NCBI GenBank assembly: GCA_964653855.1
Contig: CAZZFV010000013.1
Span: 1-48,040 of the forward strand
Source of the DNA: RGIG3528 sp964653855
Lineage (GTDB): Bacteria > Bacillota > Clostridia > Lachnospirales > Lachnospiraceae
Direction: 5' to 3'
DNA length: 48,040 nt
A model generated the notes under the pieces. The model was not told where the DNA came from, made no database searches, and was given only the letters and a program-made list of their open reading frames with translations. How positions within the stretch are numbered: position 1 is the stretch's first letter; every line of letters starts with the position of its first letter. The position numbers and the translations under genes are program-made. Below, piece by piece: positions 1 through 6,906 of the stretch.

Positions 1-48
1 ATTCCCGTCAAAAACATGACTCATCAGTTCATCGTCAAAAAGAGTCAT
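1..48 (-). CDS. 5' end of an unidentified protein, possibly Rpn/PD-(D/E)XK nuclease-transposase family (partial)
   Basis: Reading leftward off the window edge, an ATG at 48-46 opens a frame that begins MTLFDDELMSHVFDGN and is still open at base 1. The short pattern, a Leu/Phe-Asp-Asp segment followed by a Met-Ser and Val-Phe-Asp-Gly-Asn, resembles the start of the Rpn-type PD-(D/E)XK nuclease family proteins that are multicopy in Lachnospiraceae. Only 16 residues are visible, the ATG has no clear ribosome binding site, and the same frame is also open further upstream into the azlD tail (stop at 74-76), so the true start is uncertain. The family assignment is a guess from memory of N-termini; it could be any protein. 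Confidence 0.3.
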   Translation of the reverse strand, partial: MTLFDDELMSHVFDGN

Positions 49-73
49 ATCGTCAATGATCTTTATTATATGT

Positions 74-388
74 TCATATCCCCGCAAGTTTCATTATTCC
101 TTCGACGATCAATACGGTAACAACCGCCGCTATGCTTACGACCGGGAGACTTTTACCCTTAAATCCGAGAACACCCGCAACAACAAACGAAATTACGGCG
201 GACACCGTATAATCTGTCGCATAAAACACGCTCGGCACGGTCATTGCCGTAAGGCATGCATAAGGCACATAGTGCAAAAAGCTTTTTACGTAAACGTTTG
301 TGATTTCCGTGCGGATAAGCACAAGCGGAAGCATACGTATAAGATAGGTGATTAACGCCATAACGAGGATGTATGTATATATATTCAT
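74..388 (-). CDS. azlD: AzlD-family branched-chain amino acid exporter small subunit
   Basis: This is a 104-residue, very hydrophobic protein with about four membrane segments, the normal size and composition for AzlD. AzlD is the small partner of AzlC; in Bacillus subtilis the pair exports branched-chain amino acids or analogues such as 4-azaleucine. It overlaps the end of azlC by 4 bases (the TGA of azlC lies in the shared ATGA), so the two are translationally coupled, which strongly supports the pairing. The conserved pattern near the N-terminus (TYLIRMLPL) matches the family. It may also be called a branched-chain amino acid transport protein. The exported substrate is inferred from the family, not from this sequence. 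Confidence 0.88.
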   Translation of the reverse strand: MNIYTYILVMALITYLIRMLPLVLIRTEITNVYVKSFLHYVPYACLTAMTVPSVFYATDYTVSAVISFVVAGVLGFKGKSLPVVSIAAVVTVLIVEGIMKLAGI

Positions 389-1122
389 TTTGCTTCATCC
401 TCCTTAACGGGAAAGAGTACCGCCGCAACACCCGCCGCAATCACGGTGCAAAGTATGATCGAAACACCCGACGACACATTTTTTAATCCGGGAATATAAT
501 AAAACGCTACGCTCATTGCCATTGCGATGAGCGCGCAAATCGCCACGCTTTTTTCTTTTCTAGCGGGCGGCATGACTATTGCGATAAACATTGCGTAAAG
601 CGCAACACCGAGCGCGCTTTGAACAAATCCCGGAAGAAGATTGTTTGCGAGCGCGCCGCATACGGTTCCGAGTGTCCAAAACATAATCGGGAAAATTTCA
701 AGTCCCGCCATGTATTTGCTGTTTACGTTTCCCGTTTTACTTATTGACACCGCAAAAATTTCGTCCGTGTTTGCGAACGCAACGAGCAGCCTCTTAAAAA
801 TCCCCATGTTTTTGTCGAGTTTTTGCGAAAGCGACATACTGAGAAGCGCATAGCGAAGGTTTATGATTATCATTGCGCATACGAGTTCGACCATCGTCGC
901 ACCCGCCGCATACAGGTTCACGCCGGCAAACTGACCGGCACTCGTGACGTTCGTGAAAGACATGAGTCCCGCTTCCATGGCGCTTATTCCCGCTTTTGAC
1001 GCAATTATTCCGAAAGAAAAACTTACCGCAAAATATCCCGCGGCAATCGGCACCGAGTCACGTGCTCCCGCACCGAAGGTAAGTTTTTCGTGAGTTTTGT
1101 TTTCCGATAAATTTGTTTCCAT
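385..1122 (-). CDS. azlC: AzlC-family amino acid exporter, large subunit
   Basis: This is a 245-residue integral membrane protein with about seven to eight hydrophobic segments. The AzlC signature is visible in the first third (AAGYFAVSFSFGI, then the segment around AGLMSFTNVTSAGQFAG). With AzlD it forms an exporter for branched-chain or related amino acids. The start at 1122 is supported by AAAAGGAA at 1131-1138, about eight bases upstream. It is the first gene of the azlC-azlD pair. Such pairs often sit behind an amino-acid-responsive leader, but no T-box motif is seen upstream, and no confident promoter could be picked. A TTGCAA/CATAAT pair upstream has only a 15-base spacer. Confidence 0.9.
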   Translation of the reverse strand: METNLSENKTHEKLTFGAGARDSVPIAAGYFAVSFSFGIIASKAGISAMEAGLMSFTNVTSAGQFAGVNLYAAGATMVELVCAMIIINLRYALLSMSLSQKLDKNMGIFKRLLVAFANTDEIFAVSISKTGNVNSKYMAGLEIFPIMFWTLGTVCGALANNLLPGFVQSALGVALYAMFIAIVMPPARKEKSVAICALIAMAMSVAFYYIPGLKNVSSGVSIILCTVIAAGVAAVLFPVKEDEAK

Positions 1123-1259
1123 TTAAAAATTTCCTTTTTATTTCCTCATTATGTAAACCCGCTAACCTTTGCAATACGCTTACTTTTTTCGAAAACGGCT
1201 GACTGCTTATGTTTTTGGCGCTTGTATCGTCAAATCTTAATCCAACATATAAAAAAAAT

Positions 1260-1318
1260 CAAGCGATTATTCACGTAAAATTGCATATAAATACGTTTTC
1301 CCGGCCGTGTATCGCTTG
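1260..1318. repeat. Inverted repeat CAAGCGAT...ATCGCTTG
   Basis: CAAGCGAT at 1260-1267 is matched exactly by ATCGCTTG at 1311-1318, and an inner CACG / CGTG pair extends the stem across small bulges. The repeat lies upstream of the NSS promoter and far upstream of azlC, so it could be an operator for either gene or part of a longer azlC leader. There is no T-run on either side that would make it a terminator. Confidence 0.5.
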
Positions 1319-1366
1319 TTTACGATACATCTCAAATTTTGGGCATGATTTTTTAATCCGAAACAA

Positions 1367-1394
1367 TTGTATTTTTCCGACAGAGTGGTATAAT
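1367..1394 (+). promoter_or_regulatory. Promoter of the NSS transporter gene
   Basis: TTGTAT at 1367-1372 and TATAAT at 1389-1394 are separated by 16 bases, and the -10 carries the extended TGG just before it. The gene's AAGGAG is at 1417-1422, seven bases before the ATG, leaving a very short leader. Confidence 0.75.
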
Positions 1395-1428
1395 TATACA
1401 TTATTTATAAATTTTTAAGGAGAATTTT

Positions 1429-2832
1429 ATGTCAGAGAAGAAAGCAAGGGCCCAATGGGGGTCAAAACTCGGCTTTATCCTCGCAACAGCGGGATCTGCC
1501 GTAGGTCTCGGAAACATTTGGAAATTTCCGGGCAGAGCGTACGAAGGCGGCGGTGCGTCGTATGTCATTATTTATTTATGCATAGTTTTATTCATCGGTA
1601 TTCCCGTAATGCTTACCGAGCTCTCACTCGGAAGAAAAGGTCAGGCAGACTGCGTTTCGACATTCAAAAAGCTTGACAAGCGCTTCGCATGGGTGGGATG
1701 GCTCGCAATAATCGTTCCGTTCATCATCACGGCTTACTATGCTCACGTGGGTGGCTGGGTACTCAAGTACTTTGTAAGCTACCTTTACGAATCAAAAACA
1801 ATTTATGCGGATCCCACGTCATTCTTTTACGGAATGCTGGGATATGACGCCGCAACAGGCGAAACATGGCTTCCCGTTTCCGCACTCGTCTTCGGCGCAA
1901 TATTCATGGCGATAACGGCATTCGTTGTTGTAAAGGGCGTTGATAAGGGAATCGAAAAGTTTAACAAAGTCGGTATGCCGGCACTCTTTATACTTCTCAT
2001 TATCCTTTTAATCCGTACATCGACACTTCCCGGTGCGGAGCCCGGCCTTAAGTATATGCTTCATGCTGATTGGAGCAAGGTTTCGTTTGCAACCGTTCTT
2101 TCCGCTCTCGGTCAGGCGTTCTATTCGCTCAGCCTCGGCATGGGAATCATGATGACTTACGGCTCTTATCTTAAGAAGGACGAAAACATCGAAAGAAGCT
2201 CGATCATCGTATGCTGCACGGATACGCTTGTTGCACTTACCGCAGGCTTCATGATCATTCCCGCATGCTTTGCGACTCTCGGCGAAGAAGGCATCGGTAA
2301 GGGCGCAGGCTTTGCGTTTGTGTCTCTTGCGGGCGTATTTGAAGACCTCCCCGTAGGCTGGCTTTTCGGCGCAATCTTTTATCTTCTTCTCCTTTTTGCC
2401 GCACTCACAAGCTGCATTTCGCTCCTTGAAGTGCTTACGACATTTTTACACGATCACATGCATGTTGACCGCAAAAAGGGCGCAATCGTAACAAGTATCG
2501 TGCTTTACTTTATCGGATGCCTTTACACATGCTCACAGGCCGCATTCAACATAAAGGGCATTTGGTTTGATTTCGCAAACGGACTCACATTCCCCACGTT
2601 CGGTGATTTCATGGAGTTCTCGACAGACCGTCTCCTTATGCCCATATGCGCACTCGGCATCGCAATCTTTGCCGGATGGGTTGTCAAGCCTGAAGCAATC
2701 ATTGCCGAAGTAAGAAACGGTGCATCGTTTAAGTGGGCAAAGGTTTACGCTTTCTTTATCAAGTTTATCGTGCCCATCGCAATCGCAACAATCATCATTG
2801 TCGGACTTGTACAGGGGACATCGTTGAGCTGA
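1429..2832 (+). CDS. Sodium-dependent transporter, neurotransmitter:sodium symporter (NSS/SNF) family
   Basis: This 467-residue membrane protein has about 11-12 hydrophobic segments and the family signature near the N-terminus (GSAVGLGNIWKFPG), which forms the unwound part of the first helix that binds Na+ and substrate in LeuT-type structures. Bacterial members take up amino acids such as tyrosine, tryptophan or leucine with Na+; the substrate cannot be told here. The start at 1429 has an AAGGAG ribosome binding site seven bases upstream, and its own extended -10 promoter lies close. It is followed by a hairpin terminator, so it is a single-gene unit, unrelated in position to the neighbouring azl and radical SAM genes. 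The length is slightly longer than typical bacterial members of about 440-450 residues. Confidence 0.93.
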   Translation: MSEKKARAQWGSKLGFILATAGSAVGLGNIWKFPGRAYEGGGASYVIIYLCIVLFIGIPVMLTELSLGRKGQADCVSTFKKLDKRFAWVGWLAIIVPFIITAYYAHVGGWVLKYFVSYLYESKTIYADPTSFFYGMLGYDAATGETWLPVSALVFGAIFMAITAFVVVKGVDKGIEKFNKVGMPALFILLIILLIRTSTLPGAEPGLKYMLHADWSKVSFATVLSALGQAFYSLSLGMGIMMTYGSYLKKDENIERSSIIVCCTDTLVALTAGFMIIPACFATLGEEGIGKGAGFAFVSLAGVFEDLPVGWLFGAIFYLLLLFAALTSCISLLEVLTTFLHDHMHVDRKKGAIVTSIVLYFIGCLYTCSQAAFNIKGIWFDFANGLTFPTFGDFMEFSTDRLLMPICALGIAIFAGWVVKPEAIIAEVRNGASFKWAKVYAFFIKFIVPIAIATIIIVGLVQGTSLS

Positions 2833-2879
2833 TATAACAAATTTCAAAAACAAAATCATATTTAAATGTTAAGATCATG

Positions 2880-2910
2880 CGGCTGCGCGGTAAATCCGCA
2901 CAGCCGTTTT
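2880..2910 (+). terminator. Hairpin terminator after the NSS transporter gene
   Basis: CGGCTG at 2880-2885 pairs with CAGCCG at 2901-2906, with inner GC pairs, followed by a short TTTT. The T-run is weak, so termination may be partial. The hairpin ends only 16 bases before the next start codon. Confidence 0.6.
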
Positions 2911-2926
2911 ACATTCCGAACATCAC

Positions 2927-3811
2927 ATGGTTACTTACAGAACAATCAATGAAGAATTAAAAAAAGAATACGGTAAAAAGGTTTACAAGGTGTCTCTTGA
3001 CGGAGGCATGACGTGTCCGAACCGTGACGGAACACTCGGCACACGCGGATGCATTTTTTGTTCCGCGGGAGGTTCGGGAGATTTTGCGTCCAATCGCGCG
3101 CATTCGATAACGGAGCAAATAGAAGAAGGAAAAAAACTGATAGCGGCAAAAGTGCCCGCCTGCGACGCCTTTATAGCCTATTTTCAAGCATATACAAACA
3201 CTTATGCGGATGTTTCCTATTTAAGAAAAATCTTTACGGAAGCAATCATGCACCCGGAAGTCGTGATTCTTTCGATCGCCACAAGACCCGACTGCTTATC
3301 GCGGGAAGTGATTGGATTATTATGTGAATTAAATCAAATAAAACCCGTCTGGGTGGAACTGGGGCTCCAAACAATACACGAGTCTACGGCTTGCTTCATA
3401 AGAAGAGGATATCCTTTAAAAGTATACGATGATGCCGTGGCTTACCTTAATGCCGCTCATGTCAAAGTGATTACACATGTGATTTTGGGACTTCCGCCGG
3501 AATCACACAAAGACATGCTTGACACCGTAAATTATGTATGCAAAAGCGGTGCATGGGGAATAAAATTGCAGCTTCTTCATATATTAAAGGGAACGGATTT
3601 GGCGGATTATTATGAAAGTCATCCTTTTCACATAATGACGATCGACGAATATACGGATCTTGTGGTCCGGTGCCTTCACTTGATTCCCGAAAATATGGTT
3701 GTCCACAGAATCACGGGTGACGGACCGAAATCCCTTTTGATTGAGCCAAAATGGAGCGGTGACAAAAAAAGAGTGCTTAACATGATCACAAAAAAACTTA
3801 AAGAATCGTAA
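2927..3811 (+). CDS. TIGR01212-type radical SAM protein (YtqA-like)
   Basis: This 294-residue protein carries the radical SAM cysteine cluster as C30, C42 and C45 (CPNRDG, then GCIFC), the spacing typical of the YtqA/TIGR01212 group rather than the classic CxxxCxxC. The [4Fe-4S]-bound cysteines would cleave S-adenosylmethionine to start radical chemistry. The physiological substrate of the bacterial family is not established to my knowledge; the fold is closest to Elp3-like radical SAM enzymes. The start at 2927 aligns with the usual family N-terminus (YRTINEELKKEYGKKVYK), but it has no recognisable ribosome binding site and follows the previous terminator by only 16 bases, which is odd. A strong bidirectional terminator follows. 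The identity is solid; the function is open. Confidence 0.88.
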   Translation: MVTYRTINEELKKEYGKKVYKVSLDGGMTCPNRDGTLGTRGCIFCSAGGSGDFASNRAHSITEQIEEGKKLIAAKVPACDAFIAYFQAYTNTYADVSYLRKIFTEAIMHPEVVILSIATRPDCLSREVIGLLCELNQIKPVWVELGLQTIHESTACFIRRGYPLKVYDDAVAYLNAAHVKVITHVILGLPPESHKDMLDTVNYVCKSGAWGIKLQLLHILKGTDLADYYESHPFHIMTIDEYTDLVVRCLHLIPENMVVHRITGDGPKSLLIEPKWSGDKKRVLNMITKKLKES

Positions 3812-3843
3812 CAGAGCAGCAACAAAGTCATAAACGATATAAT

Positions 3844-3889
3844 AAAAAGAGGACTTAAAAAGCTTACGCTTTTTAAGTCCTCTTTTTTT
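3844..3889. terminator. Bidirectional terminator between the radical SAM gene and iolG
   Basis: A perfect 16-bp stem (AGAGGACTTAAAAAGC at 3848-3863 with its complement at 3868-3883) around a TTAC loop is followed by seven T's on the plus strand and preceded by A's that form a U-run on the minus strand. It lies between two convergent genes and can end both. Confidence 0.92.
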
Positions 3890-3905
3890 GAGGAAACAAA
3901 AATGT

Positions 3906-4919
3906 TTAAAATTCGATTTCGGAAAGTTTAACCGGTCTGTGCTCGTCAAGAGACTTCTTTGCGGCCTTTGCGATAAGCACGGGCTGCAGACCGTCGTTTA
4001 TGTCAACGGGAACTTCGCCCTTTCCTTCGCAGGCGTCGCAGAAAAGCGATACTTCTTTCGAGAAGGATGCCATATAACGCTCAAGGAAGAAGTAGAGCGG
4101 CTTTTCACCCGTCACACCGTTTTCGTCGCTGATGACTGCGGAAGACTGGGAATCGTTTGTAACCGCAACCTGACCCTTCGAACCGAAGACTTCGGCTCTT
4201 TGATCGTATCCGTAAGCAGCCTTACGCGAGTTGTCGATTACGGCGAGGGCGCCGTTTTTAAGCTTCATTGTGATAACTGCGGTATCGATGTCTCCGCATT
4301 CCTTGATTGCGGGATTTACAAGGCATGTGCCGTTTACGTAAATTTCTTCGACGTCGCTGCCCGATAAGTAGCGTACCATATCAAAATCATGGATTGTCAT
4401 GTCAAGGAAGATTCCGCCCGAAACCTTGACATAATCAAGCGACGGAGCGTCGGGATCGCGGGATGTGATTTTTACAACGTGAACGTCACCGATTTTGCCT
4501 GCCTTGACCGCATTCTTAACTGCTTCGAAGTTGTGGTCAAAACGACGGTTGAAGCCTACCTGGAACTTAATAGCGGTTCCCTTTAAGGCTTCCATGACTT
4601 CCTTGATTTTTGCGAGATCCTGGGAAATCGGCTTTTCGCAGAAAACGTTCTTGTGAGCCTTAATTGCTTCGATTGCGATGTCCGCATGTGTGTTTGTCGA
4701 AGAACAGATGAGAACGGCATCGATTTCGGGATCGTTTATTATTGTATGATGATCCTTTGATATCTTTTTGATTCCGAGTCCCTTTGCCCAATTTTCGGTT
4801 GCCTCATTCATAAAAGGATCCGCAATTGCTACGACTTCGGCATTTTTAACGCTCATTGTGATGCTTTCGGCATGAACCTTTCCGATTCTGCCCGCACCGA
4901 TTATACCTACTTTTACCAT
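3906..4919 (-). CDS. iolG: Inositol 2-dehydrogenase
   Basis: IolG oxidises myo-inositol to scyllo-inosose (2-keto-myo-inositol) with NAD+, the first step of inositol breakdown. The 337-residue protein has an N-terminal Rossmann fold (GIIGAGRIGKVH) and the GFO/IDH/MocA catalytic trio as K96 (in CEKPIS), D173 and H177 (DMTIHDFD), almost exactly where B. subtilis IolG has K97, D172 and H176. It stands alone on the minus strand, back to back with iolR; CCTCCAAG at 4927-4934 gives a good ribosome binding site. Its divergent arrangement with the repressor and the nearby operon make control by IolR likely. Related dehydrogenases act on scyllo-inositol or other sugars, but the neighbourhood favours inositol. 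Confidence 0.93.
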   Translation of the reverse strand: MVKVGIIGAGRIGKVHAESITMSVKNAEVVAIADPFMNEATENWAKGLGIKKISKDHHTIINDPEIDAVLICSSTNTHADIAIEAIKAHKNVFCEKPISQDLAKIKEVMEALKGTAIKFQVGFNRRFDHNFEAVKNAVKAGKIGDVHVVKITSRDPDAPSLDYVKVSGGIFLDMTIHDFDMVRYLSGSDVEEIYVNGTCLVNPAIKECGDIDTAVITMKLKNGALAVIDNSRKAAYGYDQRAEVFGSKGQVAVTNDSQSSAVISDENGVTGEKPLYFFLERYMASFSKEVSLFCDACEGKGEVPVDINDGLQPVLIAKAAKKSLDEHRPVKLSEIEF

Positions 4920-4963
4920 ATGAATACCTCCAAGATTTGGTAATTGTTTATCAATTTGAGTGG

Positions 4964-4992
4964 ATTATATCACCTAAAAGAACACAATTCAA
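4964..4992 (-). promoter_or_regulatory. iolG promoter
   Basis: On the minus strand TTGAAT (plus 4987-4992) and a perfect TATAAT (plus 4964-4969) are 17 bases apart. The start codon is about 45 bases downstream. Confidence 0.75.
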
Positions 4993-5024
4993 CAACAAAA
5001 TTTACAAAAAGTTGCTTTTTTTTG

Positions 5025-5053
5025 TTGATTTATGTTAAGTTTTGGTGTACTAT
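5025..5053 (+). promoter_or_regulatory. iolR promoter
   Basis: TTGATT at 5025-5030 and TACTAT at 5048-5053 have a 17-base spacer. It points away from the iolG promoter. The sequence ACAAAAAGTTGCT at 5004-5016 lies between the two -35 boxes and is nearly repeated at 5994-6006 over the iolJ promoter; it is a possible, unproven, IolR site. Confidence 0.65.
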
Positions 5054-5097
5054 TGAATAAGCGTTCATTACAAATAAAACCGGAGGAGACTTAATTT

Positions 5098-5865
5098 ATG
5101 GCAATGAAAAGTTATCGCTTGAGCAGAATGGAACAATACGTTATAGACAAGGAGCACGTTTCGATGGAGGAACTGTGCAAGGTGTTCGACATTTCGATAA
5201 ACACCGCGCGTCTCGACGTTGCCGAGCTTTGCGCGAAGGGATCGATCAAGAAGGTTTACGGCGGAGTTACGAGTATGAAGGAAAACGCGCTCATTCCTTT
5301 TGAAGAAAGAAAAATGACGAATTCCGACTTAAAACGCGGAATTTGCGAATGCGCCGCAGGCATTGTGGAAGACGGCGACATTATTTTTATCGATTCCGGT
5401 TCGACGACAATGTATATTCCGGATTTTTTGAGGGACAAGAAAAACGTGACAATCATCACGCATAATCTTAATGCGATCGTGAGAGGAATTCAATTTACGG
5501 ATCTTGAAATCTATTCTCTCCCCGGCACACTCGACCGCCGCACAAATTCGTTTGTCACGGCGGACACGGCAAAAACAATCGCGCGCTTTAATATAAAGAA
5601 GGCATTTATCGCTGCGGCCGGAGTATCGGAAAACGGTGACATATCGAATTCGTCGCCCCTCGAATTTGAAGTAAAAAAGGCTGTGCTTTCGCACTCGGCA
5701 AAAAAGTACCTTCTTGTCGATTCAAGCAAATACGGCCGCTCGTCGCTTCTCAATTACGCAAAAATACAGGATGTGAACGGCGTGTTTACGGATTCTTACA
5801 TCGATCCCAAATTTGTGGAACTTTGCAATCAAAATAAGATAACGGTTAAAACGTTCGCAAAATAG
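5098..5865 (+). CDS. iolR: DeoR-family transcriptional repressor of inositol catabolism
   Basis: This 255-residue protein has an N-terminal DeoR helix-turn-helix (about residues 6-60, including SMEELCKVFDISINTARLDV and the following KKVYGG wing) and a C-terminal sugar-phosphate-sensing DeoRC domain with the characteristic FIDSGSTT segment. In B. subtilis IolR represses the iol genes until 2-deoxy-5-keto-D-gluconate 6-phosphate, the IolC product, releases it. The placement, divergent from iolG and directly before iolJCBDE, is the basis for the name; DeoR proteins are hard to assign by sequence alone. CGGAGGAG at 5081-5088 supports the ATG start. The gene is separated from iolJ by 192 bases with a separate promoter, so it may be transcribed alone or read through. 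Confidence 0.85.
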   Translation: MAMKSYRLSRMEQYVIDKEHVSMEELCKVFDISINTARLDVAELCAKGSIKKVYGGVTSMKENALIPFEERKMTNSDLKRGICECAAGIVEDGDIIFIDSGSTTMYIPDFLRDKKNVTIITHNLNAIVRGIQFTDLEIYSLPGTLDRRTNSFVTADTAKTIARFNIKKAFIAAAGVSENGDISNSSPLEFEVKKAVLSHSAKKYLLVDSSKYGRSSLLNYAKIQDVNGVFTDSYIDPKFVELCNQNKITVKTFAK

Positions 5866-5868
5866 GGA

Positions 5869-5909
5869 AAAATAATGATGTTAAGGTCAGAAGTTATTTT
5901 GACCTTAAC
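5869..5909 (-). repeat. Solo hairpin module related to the end of the repeat element at 36827
   Basis: GTTAAGGTCA at 5880-5889 is matched by TGACCTTAAC at 5900-5909. Read on the minus strand, the hairpin is followed by ATCATTAT, as is the hairpin at 37002-37030 (GTTGAGGTCAAAA...) on the plus strand. The stems differ by an A-T to G-C swap that keeps pairing. There is no T-run after it on the plus strand, so it is not a normal iolR terminator; on the minus strand ATTATTTTT follows. Its role is unknown. Confidence 0.6.
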
Positions 5910-6001
5910 AAAAAAAGAACAAAGACTTACCAAAATTTAAATAAAACTGACATTGACCCAAAAGCAAACAAGTGATAAATTTATCTAAACATAACAAAAA
6001 G

Positions 6002-6030
6002 TTACTAAATTTTCACCTAAGAATTATAAA
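6002..6030 (+). promoter_or_regulatory. Probable iolJ operon promoter
   Basis: TTACTA at 6002-6007 and TATAAA at 6025-6030 are 17 bases apart. The weak -35 overlaps ACAAAAAGTTACT (5994-6006), close to a sequence in the iolG-iolR gap. The ribosome binding site GAGG lies just before the ATG at 6058. Confidence 0.5.
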
Positions 6031-6057
6031 AATCATTGTTTAAAGTGAGGAACGGTC

Positions 6058-6900
6058 ATGTCGTTGGTATCAATGAAAGAAATTCTGCTTAAGGCAGAAA
6101 AAGAAGGATATGGAGTGGGGGCGTTTTCCGTGGCGGACATGGAGATGATTCTGGGCGCCGTGAAAGCGGCCGAGGAATTAAACGTTCCCCTTATTTTGCA
6201 AGTGGCGGAATCGAGACTCAAGTTTTCGCCGCTCGACAAAATAGGCGCAATGATGATTGAAGCGGCAAAAAATGCGTCTGTTCCGACGGCGGTTCACTTT
6301 GATCACGGTGTCACGATCGAAAAAATACACGAGGCACTCGACCTCGGGTTCACTTCCGTAATGATTGATGCGTCCGCATATCCGATAAAGGAAAACATCG
6401 CGATCACAAAAAAGGTGCGGGCGCTTGCGGATAACTACGGTGCAACGGTTGAAGCGGAAGTCGGGCAGCTCGGAGTTTCGGAAGACGGAAGCAAAGAAAA
6501 CAATAAGATTTATTCGGACCCCAAAGAAGTCAAAATGCTTTATGAAGAAGCAAGTCCCGATGCGATAGCGCTGTCGATAGGCAATCAGCACGGCTTTTAT
6601 AAGGCGGAGCCGCATCTTAATTTTGACATTCTTGATGCAGCAAATTCACTTGTACCTGTGCCTCTCGTGCTTCACGGAGGTTCGGGGATTTCCGATAAGG
6701 ATTTTCAAAAGTGCATAAGACACGGCATCACAAAGATTAATGTTGCGACCGCAACATTTTCGGCGGTCAAGAATGCGGCATACGAATACTTAAAAAACGA
6801 ATCGGGTGATTATTTCCATATGAGCGCGGCAATGACCGACGGTGCATATGAAAACATAAAAAGACACATGAGAGTCTTTTCAATGAAACAGGAGGCGTAA
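6058..6900 (+). CDS. iolJ: Class II aldolase, 6-phospho-5-dehydro-2-deoxy-D-gluconate aldolase
   Basis: IolJ cleaves 2-deoxy-5-keto-D-gluconate 6-phosphate into dihydroxyacetone phosphate and malonate semialdehyde. The 280-residue protein is a class II fructose-bisphosphate-aldolase-type TIM barrel: D82-H83 in VHFDHG are the catalytic acid and first zinc ligand, VEAEVGQLG gives the next metal and active-site region, and VLHGGSGI carries another zinc histidine and the phosphate-binding loop. Sequence alone cannot separate it from tagatose or fructose bisphosphate aldolases; position directly before iolC, six bases away, decides the call. It opens the iolJCBDE run and is preceded by GTGAGG. Confidence 0.88.
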   Translation: MSLVSMKEILLKAEKEGYGVGAFSVADMEMILGAVKAAEELNVPLILQVAESRLKFSPLDKIGAMMIEAAKNASVPTAVHFDHGVTIEKIHEALDLGFTSVMIDASAYPIKENIAITKKVRALADNYGATVEAEVGQLGVSEDGSKENNKIYSDPKEVKMLYEEASPDAIALSIGNQHGFYKAEPHLNFDILDAANSLVPVPLVLHGGSGISDKDFQKCIRHGITKINVATATFSAVKNAAYEYLKNESGDYFHMSAAMTDGAYENIKRHMRVFSMKQEA

Positions 6901-6906
6901 CAACAA

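Larger units (their letters stand above)
1123..1428. other. 306-bp intergenic region between divergent azlC and the NSS transporter gene
   Basis: No convincing gene is present. The region holds the ribosome binding site of azlC at its left edge, a long inverted repeat at 1260-1318, and the transporter promoter and ribosome binding site at 1367-1422. A plus-strand open frame at 1209-1418 has no ribosome binding site and no protein-like composition. Confidence 0.7.

Noticed and set aside
1209..1418. 69-codon open frame before the NSS gene
   Set aside because: It covers the inverted repeat and the promoter of the next gene and has no ribosome binding site or protein-like sequence.
1123..1428. 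T-box or other amino-acid leader for azlC
   Set aside because: No T-box antiterminator motif was found on the minus strand.
3888..4367. Plus-strand open frame opposite iolG
   Set aside because: It is a shadow of the iolG coding strand, as are the long frames opposite uvrA, uvrB, iolD and the ABC genes.
5880..5909. Hairpin as an iolR terminator
   Set aside because: On the plus strand it is followed by A's, not T's; its similarity to the module at 37002 is a better description.
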